Notes: generated by a model from the sequence alone, not told the origin. Positions 52,791 through 63,543 are shown, numbered from the stretch's first letter. The stretch is DNA of 64,000 bases from Geomonas sp. Red32 (GCF_023652955.1 NZ_JAKLOY010000001.1:1426001-1490000); one strand, 5' to 3'. Numbers and translations are program-made.

Positions 52791-52826
52791 CCGTTGCCTG
52801 ACGATACCAATTCACGCGAGTCAAGA

Positions 52827-53675
52827 ATGCCTATCGATAAAGAAAAAGCAGGGCAGAACAGCGAAGATCAGGCGGCGCCCGGCCAGGCCGCCGGCAAGCC
52901 GCTCACCGACGTGCAGCTTTCCCGCGATACCAGGAACATTCCCATCAGCAAGGTGGGGGTGAAGGACATCTCCTATCCGATCGTGGTGATGGACAAGAAT
53001 CACTCCTACCAGAGCACCGTGGCCAGGATCAACATGTACGTGGATCTCCCCCACCACTTCAAGGGGACCCACATGAGCCGCTTCGTCGAGATCCTCAACG
53101 CCTACCGGGAGCAGATCGCCCTCGACAAGATGGAGACCATCCTCGCCAAGATGAAGGAGAAGCTCGGCGCCTCCTGCGCTCACCTCGAGATGGAGTTTCC
53201 GTACTTCATCGAGAAAAAGGCGCCGGTGTCGGGAGCGAAGAGCCTGATGGAGTATACCTGCACCTTCAGCGCCTCCCTCTCCGGCACCTTCGACTTCGTG
53301 CTCGGCGTCAAGGTGCCGGTCACCTCCCTTTGCCCCTGCAGCAAAGAGCTCTCCCGCTACGGCGCCCATAACCAGCGCTCGGTCATGACGGTGCAGATCC
53401 GCTACAACGATTTCATCTGGATCGAGGATCTCATCGAACTCATCGAACAGTGCGGGTCCTCGCCTGTGTATTCGCTGTTGAAGCGCGAGGACGAGAAGTT
53501 CGTCACCGAGCGGGCCTACGAGAACCCGCGCTTTGTTGAAGATATGGTGCGCGAGGCGACCGTCAGGCTGCTATCTCTCGAGAATATCACGTGGTTTTCG
53601 GTCGAGGCCGAGAACTTCGAATCCATCCACAAGCACTCCGCCTACGCCGCCATCGAGCGCTCCAAGGGAAATTAG
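52827..53675 (+). CDS. folE2: GTP cyclohydrolase IB, FolE2
   Basis: The protein is 282 aa from the ATG at 52827; a TTG at 52794 would add 11 residues. Similarity to the family starts only at DVQLSRDTRNIPISKVGVKD, so the first 25 residues (Gln/Ala-rich) are an extension. The metal-binding Cys lies in TSLCPCSKELSRYGAHNQRS, and the catalytic Glu/His region is EFPYFIEKKAPVSGAKSLM. It opens GTP to dihydroneopterin triphosphate for folate and for queuosine. Together with queC this suggests a shared supply role. Confidence 0.93.
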   Translation: MPIDKEKAGQNSEDQAAPGQAAGKPLTDVQLSRDTRNIPISKVGVKDISYPIVVMDKNHSYQSTVARINMYVDLPHHFKGTHMSRFVEILNAYREQIALDKMETILAKMKEKLGASCAHLEMEFPYFIEKKAPVSGAKSLMEYTCTFSASLSGTFDFVLGVKVPVTSLCPCSKELSRYGAHNQRSVMTVQIRYNDFIWIEDLIELIEQCGSSPVYSLLKREDEKFVTERAYENPRFVEDMVREATVRLLSLENITWFSVEAENFESIHKHSAYAAIERSKGN

Positions 53676-53698
53676 GAGCCTCTAGTCATAAGTTTGAC

Positions 53699-53738
53699 TG
53701 TGGATAAAGTTGTTAGTAACTCGGAAAACTGTGGACAA
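53699..53738. promoter_or_regulatory. Two DnaA boxes in an AT-rich gap
   Basis: TGTGGATAA (53699-53707) is an exact complement of the DnaA box TTATCCACA. TGTGGACAA (53730-53738) differs in one base. They face the same way, 31 bp apart, about three helical turns. The gap 53676-53785 is richer in A/T than its surroundings. Confidence 0.6.
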
Positions 53739-53785
53739 CGCTACAATTTCGGCCCTAATTGGTCCTCTTTAAGATAATTGACCTA

Positions 53786-54457
53786 ATGAATCCCGTACTG
53801 GCCATTTTCGCTAAAAACCCGACCCCCGGACAGGTCAAGACGCGACTTACTCCGCCGCTCACACCCAGGCAGGCCGCCGAGCTCTACCACTGCATGCTGG
53901 TCGACACCGTGACTCGTGTGAAGGCGCTGGGAGTGGAGTCGATCATCTTCCATGACGGTGGCGCCGGCTTCTTCCGGAGTGCCTTTCCCGGGATGCGGCT
54001 GGTGCCCCAGGCCGGGGCCTGCCTCGGCACCCGTCTCGAGAACGCCTTCGACGTCATGGCGGAGCTCGGATACCGGGAGCGGGTGGTGATCGGGACCGAT
54101 GCACCCGATCTCCCCCTTCCTTTCATCGGGCAGTCCTTCGAGCTTCTGGCCTCGGGTACCGGCGCCGTGTTCGGCCCGTCGGAGGATGGCGGCTACTACC
54201 TCGTGGGGATCCGGGGAGGGTACGGAACCCTCTTCAAGGAGGTTCCCTGGTCAGGGCCGCAGGTGCTCTCCACCAGCCTGGACCGCGCACAGGAGAGCGG
54301 CTTGCAAGCCGGTCTCCTCCCCTCCTGGTACGATGTCGACAGCTTCGAAGATCTGGCCCGTCCCGGCCTCACCGACCTCGCCAGCCAGGCGCCGCTCACC
54401 CGCGACTTCGTCAGGGAGTACGCAGGAGGCCGCCCCATGGCCGCCATCTCCGCCTGA
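53786..54457 (+). CDS. TIGR04282/DUF2064-type glycosyltransferase
   Basis: The protein is 223 aa. LAIFAKNPTPGQVKTRLTPP is the start typical of this family, VIGTDAPDLPL carries the acidic pair and FGPSEDGGYYLVG the later motif. Members resemble nucleotidyltransferases/GT-A enzymes; some lie in arsenosugar clusters, but no arsenic gene is near here. The ATG at 53786 is chosen by homology; its ribosome site is weak. Two DnaA boxes lie just upstream. Confidence 0.87.
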   Translation: MNPVLAIFAKNPTPGQVKTRLTPPLTPRQAAELYHCMLVDTVTRVKALGVESIIFHDGGAGFFRSAFPGMRLVPQAGACLGTRLENAFDVMAELGYRERVVIGTDAPDLPLPFIGQSFELLASGTGAVFGPSEDGGYYLVGIRGGYGTLFKEVPWSGPQVLSTSLDRAQESGLQAGLLPSWYDVDSFEDLARPGLTDLASQAPLTRDFVREYAGGRPMAAISA

Positions 54458-54556
54458 AATTCCGGCCATTGACATTGCCCCCGCAGCTGTTTTCATGGTA
54501 GAAGCGACGTGAGCCCGCCAGGCTCGCCCCATTTTCCCCCGATCCAGGAACCATCC

Positions 54557-56383
54557 ATGCCCCCATCGCCACTCAAGGTCCTCAGCGAGGTCTTCGGCTT
54601 TACCAGTTTCCGTTCCAGCCAGCAGGAGATCGTGGAAACGGTCCTCGACGGCAGGAACGTCTTCGTGCTGATGCCGACCGGCGGGGGGAAGTCCCTGTGC
54701 TATCAGATTCCCGCCCTCTGCCTCCCCGGGACCGCGCTGGTCGTTTCCCCGCTCATCTCGCTCATGAAGGACCAGGTCGACGCCCTGCGGGAGAACGGCG
54801 TGGCTGCCGCCTGCTACAACTCGGCGCTGGGAGAAGCGGAGGCCAGACGGGTGCTGGCGGAGTTTCATAGCGGCGAGCTGAAGCTCCTCTACGTCTCCCC
54901 CGAGCGGCTGGTGAGCGAAGGATTCCTGGAGAGGCTCAAGTCGGTCCAGGTATCCCTCTTCGCCATCGACGAGGCGCACTGCGTGTCCCAGTGGGGGCAC
55001 GACTTCCGCCCGGAGTATGCGCAGCTTGGCCTCTTGCGCGAGGTATTCCCGCAGATCCCGGTGATCGCCCTCACCGCCACCGCCGACGCCCAGACGCGGA
55101 GCGACATCCTCTGCCGCCTCGGGCTCGAGGACGCCATCTGCTACATCGCCGGATTCGACCGGCCAAACATCCGCTACCACGTGGTAGAGAAGAGCAAGCC
55201 CTTCACCCAGCTCATGGGGTTCCTCGGAAACCGGCGGGACGAGGCGGGGATCGTGTACGCCCTGTCGCGCAAGCGCGTGGAGGAGGTGGCCAAGAAGCTG
55301 GATGCGGCGGGAATCAAGGCGGCCGCCTACCACGCCGGGCTCCCCGACAAGCAGCGCCACCGGGTCCAGGAGGAGTTTCTCAAGGACGACATCCGGGTGG
55401 TGGTCGCCACCGTCGCCTTCGGCATGGGAATCGACAAGTCCAACGTCCGCTTCGTGGTCCACTACGACATGCCGAAGAGCATCGAGAGTTACTACCAGGA
55501 GACCGGGCGTGCCGGGCGCGACGGGCTTCCTGCCGATGCGCTCCTTCTCTTCGGCTACGGCGACATCGCCATCTCCCGCTCCCTCATCGAGAGCGGCGGC
55601 AACGAGGAGCAGAACCGGATCGAGCTGCACAAGCTGAACTGCATGGCCGCCTTCGCCGAGGCCCAGACCTGCCGCCGCCGCGTCCTCTTGGGGTACTTCG
55701 GCGAGCGGCTGGAGAAGGATTGCGGCAACTGCGACATCTGCGACAGTCCACCGGAGCGCTTCGACGCCACCGAGGTGGCCCGGAAGGCACTCTCCTGCGT
55801 TTATCGGGTGGGACAGCGCTTCGGGATGGGGCACGTCATCGACGTCCTGCGGGGCTCCCAGAACCAGCGGATGATGGAACTCCACCATGACCGGCTCTCC
55901 ACCTACGGGATCGGCAAGGATCTCTCCCAGGATGCCTGGTCCAACCTGATACGGCAGTTGATCCACCTGGGGTACGTGGAGCAGGACGTGGGGAACTATT
56001 CCGTGCTCAAGCTGACGGAGCGGGCGAGGCCGCTATTGCGGGGAGAGGAGCGGCTGGAGCTTGCCAAACCGCGCGACCCGCGGGTGGTGGAGAAGAAGAC
56101 CAAGCCGAAAGAAACCACCTACGAGGAGTCGCTTTTCCTGGAGCTGAAGGCGCTGCGCAAGGAGATCGCCACCGAGCAGCAGGTGCCGCCCTACGTAGTC
56201 TTTGCGGACGCGACGCTGGCGGCCATGGCGGCCCAGCGGCCGGGGGGCAAGTGGGACCTGCTGCGGATCCCCGGCGTGGGGCAGCACAAGCTGGCCAAAT
56301 ACGGGGATGCCTTCTTAAGGGTGATCAGGGAGCACGGTGGGAATGCAGTAGAAGAGATCGGCGAGGACGCCACCGACGAATAA
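54557..56383 (+). CDS. recQ: ATP-dependent DNA helicase RecQ
   Basis: The protein is 608 aa. Walker A is PTGGGKSLCYQIPA, the DEAH box and aromatic loop are IDEAHCVSQWGHDFRPEY, and the motif VI region is YYQETGRAGRDGLP. The zinc site is formed by C...CGNCDIC (QTCRRRVLLGYFGE to GNCDICDSP), then a winged helix and a C-terminal HRDC domain (LRIPGVGQHKLAKYGDAFL). It unwinds 3'-5' in recombination and repair. AGGAACC precedes the ATG at 54557. Confidence 0.96.
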   Translation: MPPSPLKVLSEVFGFTSFRSSQQEIVETVLDGRNVFVLMPTGGGKSLCYQIPALCLPGTALVVSPLISLMKDQVDALRENGVAAACYNSALGEAEARRVLAEFHSGELKLLYVSPERLVSEGFLERLKSVQVSLFAIDEAHCVSQWGHDFRPEYAQLGLLREVFPQIPVIALTATADAQTRSDILCRLGLEDAICYIAGFDRPNIRYHVVEKSKPFTQLMGFLGNRRDEAGIVYALSRKRVEEVAKKLDAAGIKAAAYHAGLPDKQRHRVQEEFLKDDIRVVVATVAFGMGIDKSNVRFVVHYDMPKSIESYYQETGRAGRDGLPADALLLFGYGDIAISRSLIESGGNEEQNRIELHKLNCMAAFAEAQTCRRRVLLGYFGERLEKDCGNCDICDSPPERFDATEVARKALSCVYRVGQRFGMGHVIDVLRGSQNQRMMELHHDRLSTYGIGKDLSQDAWSNLIRQLIHLGYVEQDVGNYSVLKLTERARPLLRGEERLELAKPRDPRVVEKKTKPKETTYEESLFLELKALRKEIATEQQVPPYVVFADATLAAMAAQRPGGKWDLLRIPGVGQHKLAKYGDAFLRVIREHGGNAVEEIGEDATDE

Positions 56384-56426
56384 TCTTCGGCAAACTGCCA
56401 CCGATACCACCCGCTGTTGGCGGAGC

Positions 56427-56466
56427 GTTCCCCCCTTTGCGAAGGGGGGACAGGGGGGATTTTAGG
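56427..56466. repeat. Half-copy of the palindromic repeat between recQ and ilvA
   Basis: TTCCCCCCTTTGCGAAGGGG followed by GGACAGGGGGGATTTTA, the mirror of the half-copy at 51899-51932. It separates two convergent genes and could act as a two-way terminator. Confidence 0.75.
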
Positions 56467-56475
56467 CGGGGGAGA

Positions 56476-57684
56476 TCACCTGATAACTTCCAGATGATAC
56501 CCGGTGCCGGTGAGATGCTTCACCACTTCCTGGATATGCTCGGCGCCGCGGGTCTCCAACTCCACCAGCACCTCGGTTCTTCCGATGGGAAGCGATTCGG
56601 AGCGGCGGTCGTGGGTGATGATGGATATGTTGGCCCGGGCGGCGGCGATCTCGGTCGACAACCTCGCCAGCGCCCCCGGCACGTCGTCCAGTTCCACCTT
56701 CAGCTTCAGGTAACGCCCGGCCGCCAGCAGGCCGCGCTCCACCACCACCGCGATAGTCTTCACGTCGATGTTCCCGCCCGACAAGAGCGCCACCGTCTTT
56801 CCGGAAATCCGCTTCACCTTGTTATTGAGGAGGGCGGCCAGCCCCACGGCACCGGCCCCTTCCACCATCAGCTTGTTCCTCTCCAATAGCGACACGATGG
56901 CCAGCGCGATCTCCTCTTCCTCGACCAGCACCACCTCGTCCACCAAATCCTTGATGACCGGGAAGGTGTTGGTGCCGGCCGTCTTTACCGCGATACCGTC
57001 GGCGAGGCTCGCCCGGATCGGCACGGTGACCACCTTGCCGTTTTTCAACGCCTGCTGCATCGAGGGGGCCGCCGCCGACTCCACCCCGATCACCCTCACG
57101 TGGGGATGGGTTTCCTTGATGGCCTTGGCGATGCCGGCGATGAGGCCGCCTCCCCCGATCGGCACCAGGATGTTGGCGAGATCGGGAAGATCCTCCAAAA
57201 GCTCCAGGCCAATGGTCCCCTGCCCGGCCATCACCAGCGGGTCGTCGAAGGGATGCACGAAACGGGCTCCCGTCTTCTCCGCCTCGCGGTAGGCGGCAGC
57301 GCACGCCTCGTCGAAATTCTTCCCCTCCAGCACCACCTCCGCGCCGTAATCCCGGGTAGAGAAAACCTTCTGCGGCGGCGTGGTCTCCGGCATGTAGATC
57401 ACCGACTTCACCCCGAGAAGGTCGGCCGAGAAGGCCACCCCCTGGGCGTGGTTACCTGCCGAGGCGGTGATCACCCCGCCCGAGAGTGCCGCGCGCGGCT
57501 GCGCGGTCATGAAGTTCATCGCGCCGCGGATCTTGAAGGCGCCGGTGCGCTGGAGGTTTTCGCACTTGAAGTAGAGGGGGAGGCCGAGCTTATCGCTGAA
57601 ATGCTGGGCATGGATCAGCTCGGTCCGCCGCACCCTTTTCTTCAATCGGTGAGCGGCGTCGAGGATCAGGTTGTAATCGAGCAT
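56476..57684 (-). CDS. ilvA: Threonine ammonia-lyase IlvA, with C-terminal ACT domain
   Basis: The protein is 402 aa, about the length of the catabolic-type enzyme with one ACT domain. The PLP-binding Lys is in CENLQRTGAFKIRGAMNF; ASAGNHAQGVA and PIGGGGLIAGIA bind the cofactor phosphate. The ACT domain covers about 330-402 (LKVELDDVPGALARLSTEIA). It deaminates threonine to 2-oxobutanoate for isoleucine synthesis. It faces recQ tail to tail and follows the CDF transporter by 57 bp. Confidence 0.94.
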   Translation of the reverse strand: MLDYNLILDAAHRLKKRVRRTELIHAQHFSDKLGLPLYFKCENLQRTGAFKIRGAMNFMTAQPRAALSGGVITASAGNHAQGVAFSADLLGVKSVIYMPETTPPQKVFSTRDYGAEVVLEGKNFDEACAAAYREAEKTGARFVHPFDDPLVMAGQGTIGLELLEDLPDLANILVPIGGGGLIAGIAKAIKETHPHVRVIGVESAAAPSMQQALKNGKVVTVPIRASLADGIAVKTAGTNTFPVIKDLVDEVVLVEEEEIALAIVSLLERNKLMVEGAGAVGLAALLNNKVKRISGKTVALLSGGNIDVKTIAVVVERGLLAAGRYLKLKVELDDVPGALARLSTEIAAARANISIITHDRRSESLPIGRTEVLVELETRGAEHIQEVVKHLTGTGYHLEVIR

Positions 57685-57741
57685 TGGTTACCGTCCGGGA
57701 GAGGGGGGCGGGCGTCTTTCAGTGAAGCGCCTATCTCCCCT

Positions 57742-58740
57742 TTAGTGATGATGGTCGTGGTGATGGTCGTGACCGCAGGTGCCATGCGGGTGGTGGTGCG
57801 GGTGTGCGTGCGCCTGCGCCAGCGAGGAGGCGCGGGGGCGATGACGGAACTGCTTGATCCCCTGGGCATCGGTGCAGCGTACGCTCTCGACCTGAAGCGT
57901 GGTATGGGAGATGTGGAAGCGCTCGAAGAGCCGCTCCTCGATCTTTCTCAGCATCTTGCCGTGCTCCCCCTTGAAGCTCGCCGGTACCACGATATGGCCG
58001 GAGAGCGCGATGATGTGCGAGCAGATGGTCCAGATGTTGACGTGGTGCACTTCCTCGACCCCTTCGACTTCCTTGATGGCGGCGGAAACCTGGTTGACGT
58101 CGACCCCCTTGGGTACCCCTTCCAGGAGGATATGGACCGCCTCGCGGATGACCCTCCAGGAGCCCCAGAAGATCACGAACCCGATGCCGACCGAGATGAT
58201 GGCGTCGAGGATGTACCAGTTGCTGAAGTACATGATGATGCCGCCGACGATGACGCCGACCGAGGCTGCCGCGTCTCCTATCATGTGGAGAAAGGCGCTT
58301 CTGACGTTGAGGTCGTCGTGGGAGTGCCCATGCAGGGCTCCGGCGGCGAAAACGTTCATGGCCAGGCCGACGGCGGCGATGATCATCATCGGGAGGCTCT
58401 TGATCTCTTCGGGACGCACCATCCTCCCGAACGCCTCGTAGCAGATGATGCCGGCGATCACGAAGACCGTGGTGCCGTTGATCAGGGAAGCGAAGACCTC
58501 GGTGCGGTGCCAGCCGAAGGTCCGGGTGTCACTGGAGGGGAAGGAGGCGAGCTTGATGGCCCCCAGTGACAAGAGGAGGGCGAAGAGATCGAGGAAGACG
58601 TGGGCCGCATCGGAGAGGAGGGCCAGGGAGTTGGTCCACATACCTCCGGCGAGCTCGGCCACCAGGGTGGCCGCGGTCAACACGATGGCGTACTTGAATC
58701 GTCCGGCAATGCTTTGGTCCAGATGGGTCTCGGCGTGCAT
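57742..58740 (-). CDS. Cation diffusion facilitator transporter (CzcD-like)
   Basis: The protein is 332 aa with six hydrophobic segments. The metal-site HD/DD pairs are in NSLALLSDAAHVFLDLFALL and SAFLHMIGDAAASVGVIVGG. A cytoplasmic C-terminal domain follows (HHVNIWTICSHIIALSGHIV). The tail is very rich in His (HAHPHHHPHGTCGHDHHH), a likely zinc or nickel binder. It exports Zn, Co, Cd or similar ions in exchange for protons. A strong hairpin ends just before its ribosome site. Confidence 0.93.
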   Translation of the reverse strand: MHAETHLDQSIAGRFKYAIVLTAATLVAELAGGMWTNSLALLSDAAHVFLDLFALLLSLGAIKLASFPSSDTRTFGWHRTEVFASLINGTTVFVIAGIICYEAFGRMVRPEEIKSLPMMIIAAVGLAMNVFAAGALHGHSHDDLNVRSAFLHMIGDAAASVGVIVGGIIMYFSNWYILDAIISVGIGFVIFWGSWRVIREAVHILLEGVPKGVDVNQVSAAIKEVEGVEEVHHVNIWTICSHIIALSGHIVVPASFKGEHGKMLRKIEERLFERFHISHTTLQVESVRCTDAQGIKQFRHRPRASSLAQAHAHPHHHPHGTCGHDHHHDHHH

Positions 58741-58750
58741 GGCGACCCCC

Positions 58751-58778
58751 CCGGGAGCGGGCCTTCACCCGCTCCCGG
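58751..58778. promoter_or_regulatory. Perfect 11-bp inverted repeat before the CDF gene
   Basis: CCGGGAGCGGG and its complement enclose a 6-nt loop. On the minus strand it lies between the stop of the beta-barrel gene and the G-rich ribosome site of the transporter. It could end the first transcript or mask the second start. The T-run (CTTTGGTTT) is on the plus strand. Confidence 0.6.
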
Positions 58779-58788
58779 CTTTGGTTTA

Positions 58789-60635
<1,847 letters not shown>

Positions 60636-60680
60636 TGCAGAAAGGCAGTAAAGTCCCCCCTGGTCGAACCGGGAGGTGTC

Positions 60681-62210
60681 ATGCTTGCCAAGGTACTCTC
60701 CAGCGCCGTCGTGGGAATCGATGCCATCCTGATCGATGTCGAGGTGGACATCGCCCAGGGGCTCCCGCAGCTTGCCACCGTAGGACTCCCCGAGGGGGCG
60801 GTCAAAGAAAGCAAGGACCGCGTCAAGGCCGCCCTCAAGAATTCCGGTTACGACTTCCCCAACCGCAAGATCACCGTGAACCTCGCCCCCGCCGACGTTA
60901 AGAAGGAGGGGGCGTCGTTCGATCTCCCCATGTCCATCGGCATCCTGGCGGCCACCGCCGTGGTGAAGCCGACCCGTCTGAAGGAGTACCTTCTTTTGGG
61001 GGAGCTATCCCTGGACGGCGGGGTGAAGCCGGTGCGCGGCTGCCTCTCGGTCGCGGTCGCGGCGCGGGAGGCGGGGCTGACCGGCGTCATCATCCCCACC
61101 GGAAACGTGAGCGAGGCGGGGGTGGTGGAGGGGGTCGAGGTGCTCGGGGTGAGCGAGCTCTCCCAGGTGGTCGATTTCCTCAACGGCTCCCTGGAGATCG
61201 TTCCCTACCGTGCCGACATCGCCGCGCTCCTCACCGAGCCCTCCGAGGCGGGGGACGATTTCAGCGAGGTGAAGGGGCAGGAGCACGCCAAGCGCGCCCT
61301 GGAGGTCGCCGCCGCGGGGAGCCACAACCTCCTCATGATCGGGCCTCCGGGATCGGGCAAGACCATGCTGGCCCGGAGGATCCCCTCCATCCTCCCTCCC
61401 ATGCTGTTCGAAGAGGCCATCGAGACCACCAAGGTTTACAGCGTCATGGGGCTTCTCGAGCGCGATCATGCGCTCATCACCGCCCGTCCCTTCCGCTCCC
61501 CCCATCACACCATCTCCGACGTCGGCCTGATCGGCGGCAGCAACACACCCAAGCCGGGCGAAGTATCCCTCTCCCACAACGGCGTCCTCTTCCTCGACGA
61601 GCTCCCCGAATTCAAGAAGCACGTCATCGAAGTCCTGCGCCAGCCGATGGAGGACGGGCGGGTCACCATCTCCCGCGCACTCTCTTCGGTCACCTATCCG
61701 TCGCGGATCATGCTGGTGGCCGCCATGAATCCGTGCCCGTGCGGGTATCTGGGGGACACCATACACCAGTGCTCGTGCACGCCCTTGATGGTTCACCGTT
61801 ACCGCTCCCGGATCTCGGGGCCGCTTTTGGACCGGATCGACATCCACATCGAGGTGCCGGCCCTGAAGTACCGGGACTTGGCCGACCGGGGGGAGAGCGA
61901 GACCTCCGCCGCCATCGCCTCCCGGGTGGCGGCCTCGCGCGAGGTGCAGAAGGAGCGTTTCAAGGGGACGAAGGTGCGCTGCAACGCCCAGATGACCGCC
62001 CGCATGATCAGGAAATTCTGCGAACCCGACGCGGCGGGAAACCGCATGCTCGAGCTGGTCACCGACCGCCTGGGCCTCTCGGCGAGGAGCTTCACGAGGA
62101 TACTCAAGGTAGCCCGCACCATCGCCGACCTGGAGGGCGCCGACACCGTCAACGAACAGCACATCTCCGAGGCGATCCAGTACCGGAGCCTGGATAGAAA
62201 GACTGGTTAA
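60681..62210 (+). CDS. comM: YifB/ComM family AAA ATPase (Mg-chelatase-like)
   Basis: The protein is 509 aa. An N-terminal Lon-like domain (GLPQLATVGLPEGAVKESKD, LAPADVKKEGASFDLPM) is followed by the AAA core: Walker A GPPGSGKTMLARRIP, FRSPHHTISDVGLIGGS, Walker B VLFLDELPEF and the Cys cluster NPCPCGYLGDTIHQCSC. ComM is a branch-migration helicase in natural transformation in Vibrio and Haemophilus. It follows trxB by 45 bp. GGGAGGTGTC gives the ribosome site. Confidence 0.93.
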   Translation: MLAKVLSSAVVGIDAILIDVEVDIAQGLPQLATVGLPEGAVKESKDRVKAALKNSGYDFPNRKITVNLAPADVKKEGASFDLPMSIGILAATAVVKPTRLKEYLLLGELSLDGGVKPVRGCLSVAVAAREAGLTGVIIPTGNVSEAGVVEGVEVLGVSELSQVVDFLNGSLEIVPYRADIAALLTEPSEAGDDFSEVKGQEHAKRALEVAAAGSHNLLMIGPPGSGKTMLARRIPSILPPMLFEEAIETTKVYSVMGLLERDHALITARPFRSPHHTISDVGLIGGSNTPKPGEVSLSHNGVLFLDELPEFKKHVIEVLRQPMEDGRVTISRALSSVTYPSRIMLVAAMNPCPCGYLGDTIHQCSCTPLMVHRYRSRISGPLLDRIDIHIEVPALKYRDLADRGESETSAAIASRVAASREVQKERFKGTKVRCNAQMTARMIRKFCEPDAAGNRMLELVTDRLGLSARSFTRILKVARTIADLEGADTVNEQHISEAIQYRSLDRKTG

Positions 62211-62237
62211 CGGAACGGGTCGGGAGCCTGCCTACCC

Positions 62238-62380
62238 AAAAGCGGACCTGCTTTTTCCGAGGTGAGGTCGTAGATAACAAAAGTAAGACCTCGTTTAAGA
62301 GAAGTAAGACCGCACTTAAGGAAAATAAGACCACATATAAGTGAAGTGACACCGCAGGTAAAGAAATCGTCCCCCTCATG
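62238..62380. repeat. Array 1 of degenerate 21-bp tandem repeats
   Basis: A GACC/GGTC/CACC core recurs at 62245, 62266, 62287, 62308, 62329, 62350 and, degenerate, 62371, an exact 21-bp period. The unit approximates AAGTAAGACC-N-CACTTAAGG. The period equals two helical turns or seven codons. All frames are interrupted or biased, so I do not call a protein. Confidence 0.78.
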
Positions 62381-62526
62381 AGGCAAGGCGAGGCGTTGCT
62401 TAGGCAAGGATGGGGCCGAAACTGGCTTCGACAGCTCTCCATCGACGAAAAAAGGGTGGCCGAAAACGAAATATGAGGCATCCGAGAGAAAAAAGAGGGG
62501 GGAAGGAGCGGGGGGAGGGGGACTTT

Positions 62527-62692
62527 CAATTTTCGAGGACGTCGTTCGAGAAAACGCAGGACTGCTTCATGTTAAAGCAGGTCGTATTTTACTTAAAACT
62601 GACCCCATCTTATCTAAAGCTGACCTCATATTAGAAAATGCAGCCTCACCTTGGAAAATCCGACCCCGCCTCGGGAAAGGCCGGCGGTCGTT
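62527..62692. repeat. Array 2 of degenerate 20-21-bp tandem repeats
   Basis: About seven or eight units with cores near 62538, 62559, 62580, 62601, 62622, 62642 and 62662. The unit approximates TAAAGCTGACCTCATATTAGA and is related to array 1. The 146 bp between the arrays (62381-62526) show no gene and no clear periodicity. Confidence 0.75.
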
Positions 62693-62766
62693 TTTCTCTG
62701 GGAGTCATCGCGATAACCGGAGTACGGGGCATTCGAAGAAGAGACAGTGGCTTTTCGAGAGGGGGG

Positions 62767-62801
62767 AAGGACTTACATGGCTCGTGTAAGTCCTTTTCTT
62801 T
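62767..62801 (+). terminator. Strong intrinsic terminator downstream of the arrays
   Basis: AAGGACTTACA (62767-62777) pairs perfectly with TGTAAGTCCTT (62785-62795) across a 7-nt loop, followed by TTCTTTT. No gene ends just before it; comM ends 557 bp upstream. This suggests that the array region is transcribed on the plus strand. Confidence 0.85.
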
Positions 62802-62950
62802 TAGGCTTCGTCCCTCCCCTGGCGCGGAGCTGGGAGGCGCTGTACTGGAGGTAGTGGGGGGCGGGGGAGCAAAATCTACGTGAGGGAACGGCTTTAGTGT
62901 GAAAAAATGCTAATGTTGTCTCGTTCGCCAGTTAGCGCGAAGGAGGGATC

Positions 62951-63412
62951 ATGAGCAATTTCACTGTCGATGCCCTGTTCCGCCATGTCTTGGTCTTCCG
63001 CGGGGCTTTGGCGAGTGCTGCTGCGAAGGGTGTTTCATTGCCGACACTCGACGATTTCCCCCGTGGCGCCTGCGCGGATGCGTCGTTGCTGCTGGCCAAG
63101 CACCTCCAGGAGAAAGGATGGGGGAATGCATTCCTGGTGGTGGGAGAGCGCCGGGGGGAGAGACACGCTTGGCTTCAACTGGGTGACGTCACCATTGACA
63201 TCACTGCGGATCAATTCGAAGACCAGCCCTGCGGAGTCATTGTCAGCGCCGAAAGCCGTTGGCACTCCGCATTTGAAGCCCATGCCAGTGGGGTTGCCGA
63301 TTTCTGCCTGTACGAGCCGGCCTCCGCCACCGCACTGGCCAATGCCTATGAGGCAATCGCGAACTCTATGACTGTTCCTGCCGTCGGGGATGCGAATGGC
63401 ACAATGATCTGA
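62951..63412 (+). CDS. Small transglutaminase/papain-like fold protein, function unknown
   Basis: The protein is 153 aa. FPRGACADASLLLAKHLQEK, GERRGERHAWLQLGDVTIDI and TADQFED give a Cys, His and Asp in the order and spacing of transglutaminase-like Cys proteases. The family name is not certain. No signal peptide or membrane segment is seen. AAGGAGGGATC is a strong ribosome site. The gene stands alone, with the repeat arrays upstream and a convergent regulator downstream. Confidence 0.75.
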   Translation: MSNFTVDALFRHVLVFRGALASAAAKGVSLPTLDDFPRGACADASLLLAKHLQEKGWGNAFLVVGERRGERHAWLQLGDVTIDITADQFEDQPCGVIVSAESRWHSAFEAHASGVADFCLYEPASATALANAYEAIANSMTVPAVGDANGTMI

Positions 63413-63543
63413 GTCCGCCGGGGGGAGACGGGCGGAGCAGATACAGAGAGGGCTGATCCTGGAGACCGCATAATGAAGTTACGGGAGACGACGCTGCGGG
63501 ATGGTTTCGCGCCCCTTCCCCAAAAAATGGAAATGGGCCGGGG

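Noticed and set aside
53676-53785. Chromosomal replication origin
   Set aside because: Only two DnaA boxes and about 110 bp of AT-rich DNA; no dnaA, dnaN or gidA nearby, so oriC is not claimed.
62207-62529. Small proteins read from the 21-bp arrays (for example minus-strand 66 and 126 aa frames)
   Set aside because: The heptapeptide periodicity follows from the 21-bp DNA period in every frame. No ribosome site is convincing and the composition is unusual, so no CDS is called.
62238-62692. CRISPR array
   Set aside because: Units are 20-21 bp with no distinct spacers, the repeat is degenerate, and no cas gene is near.
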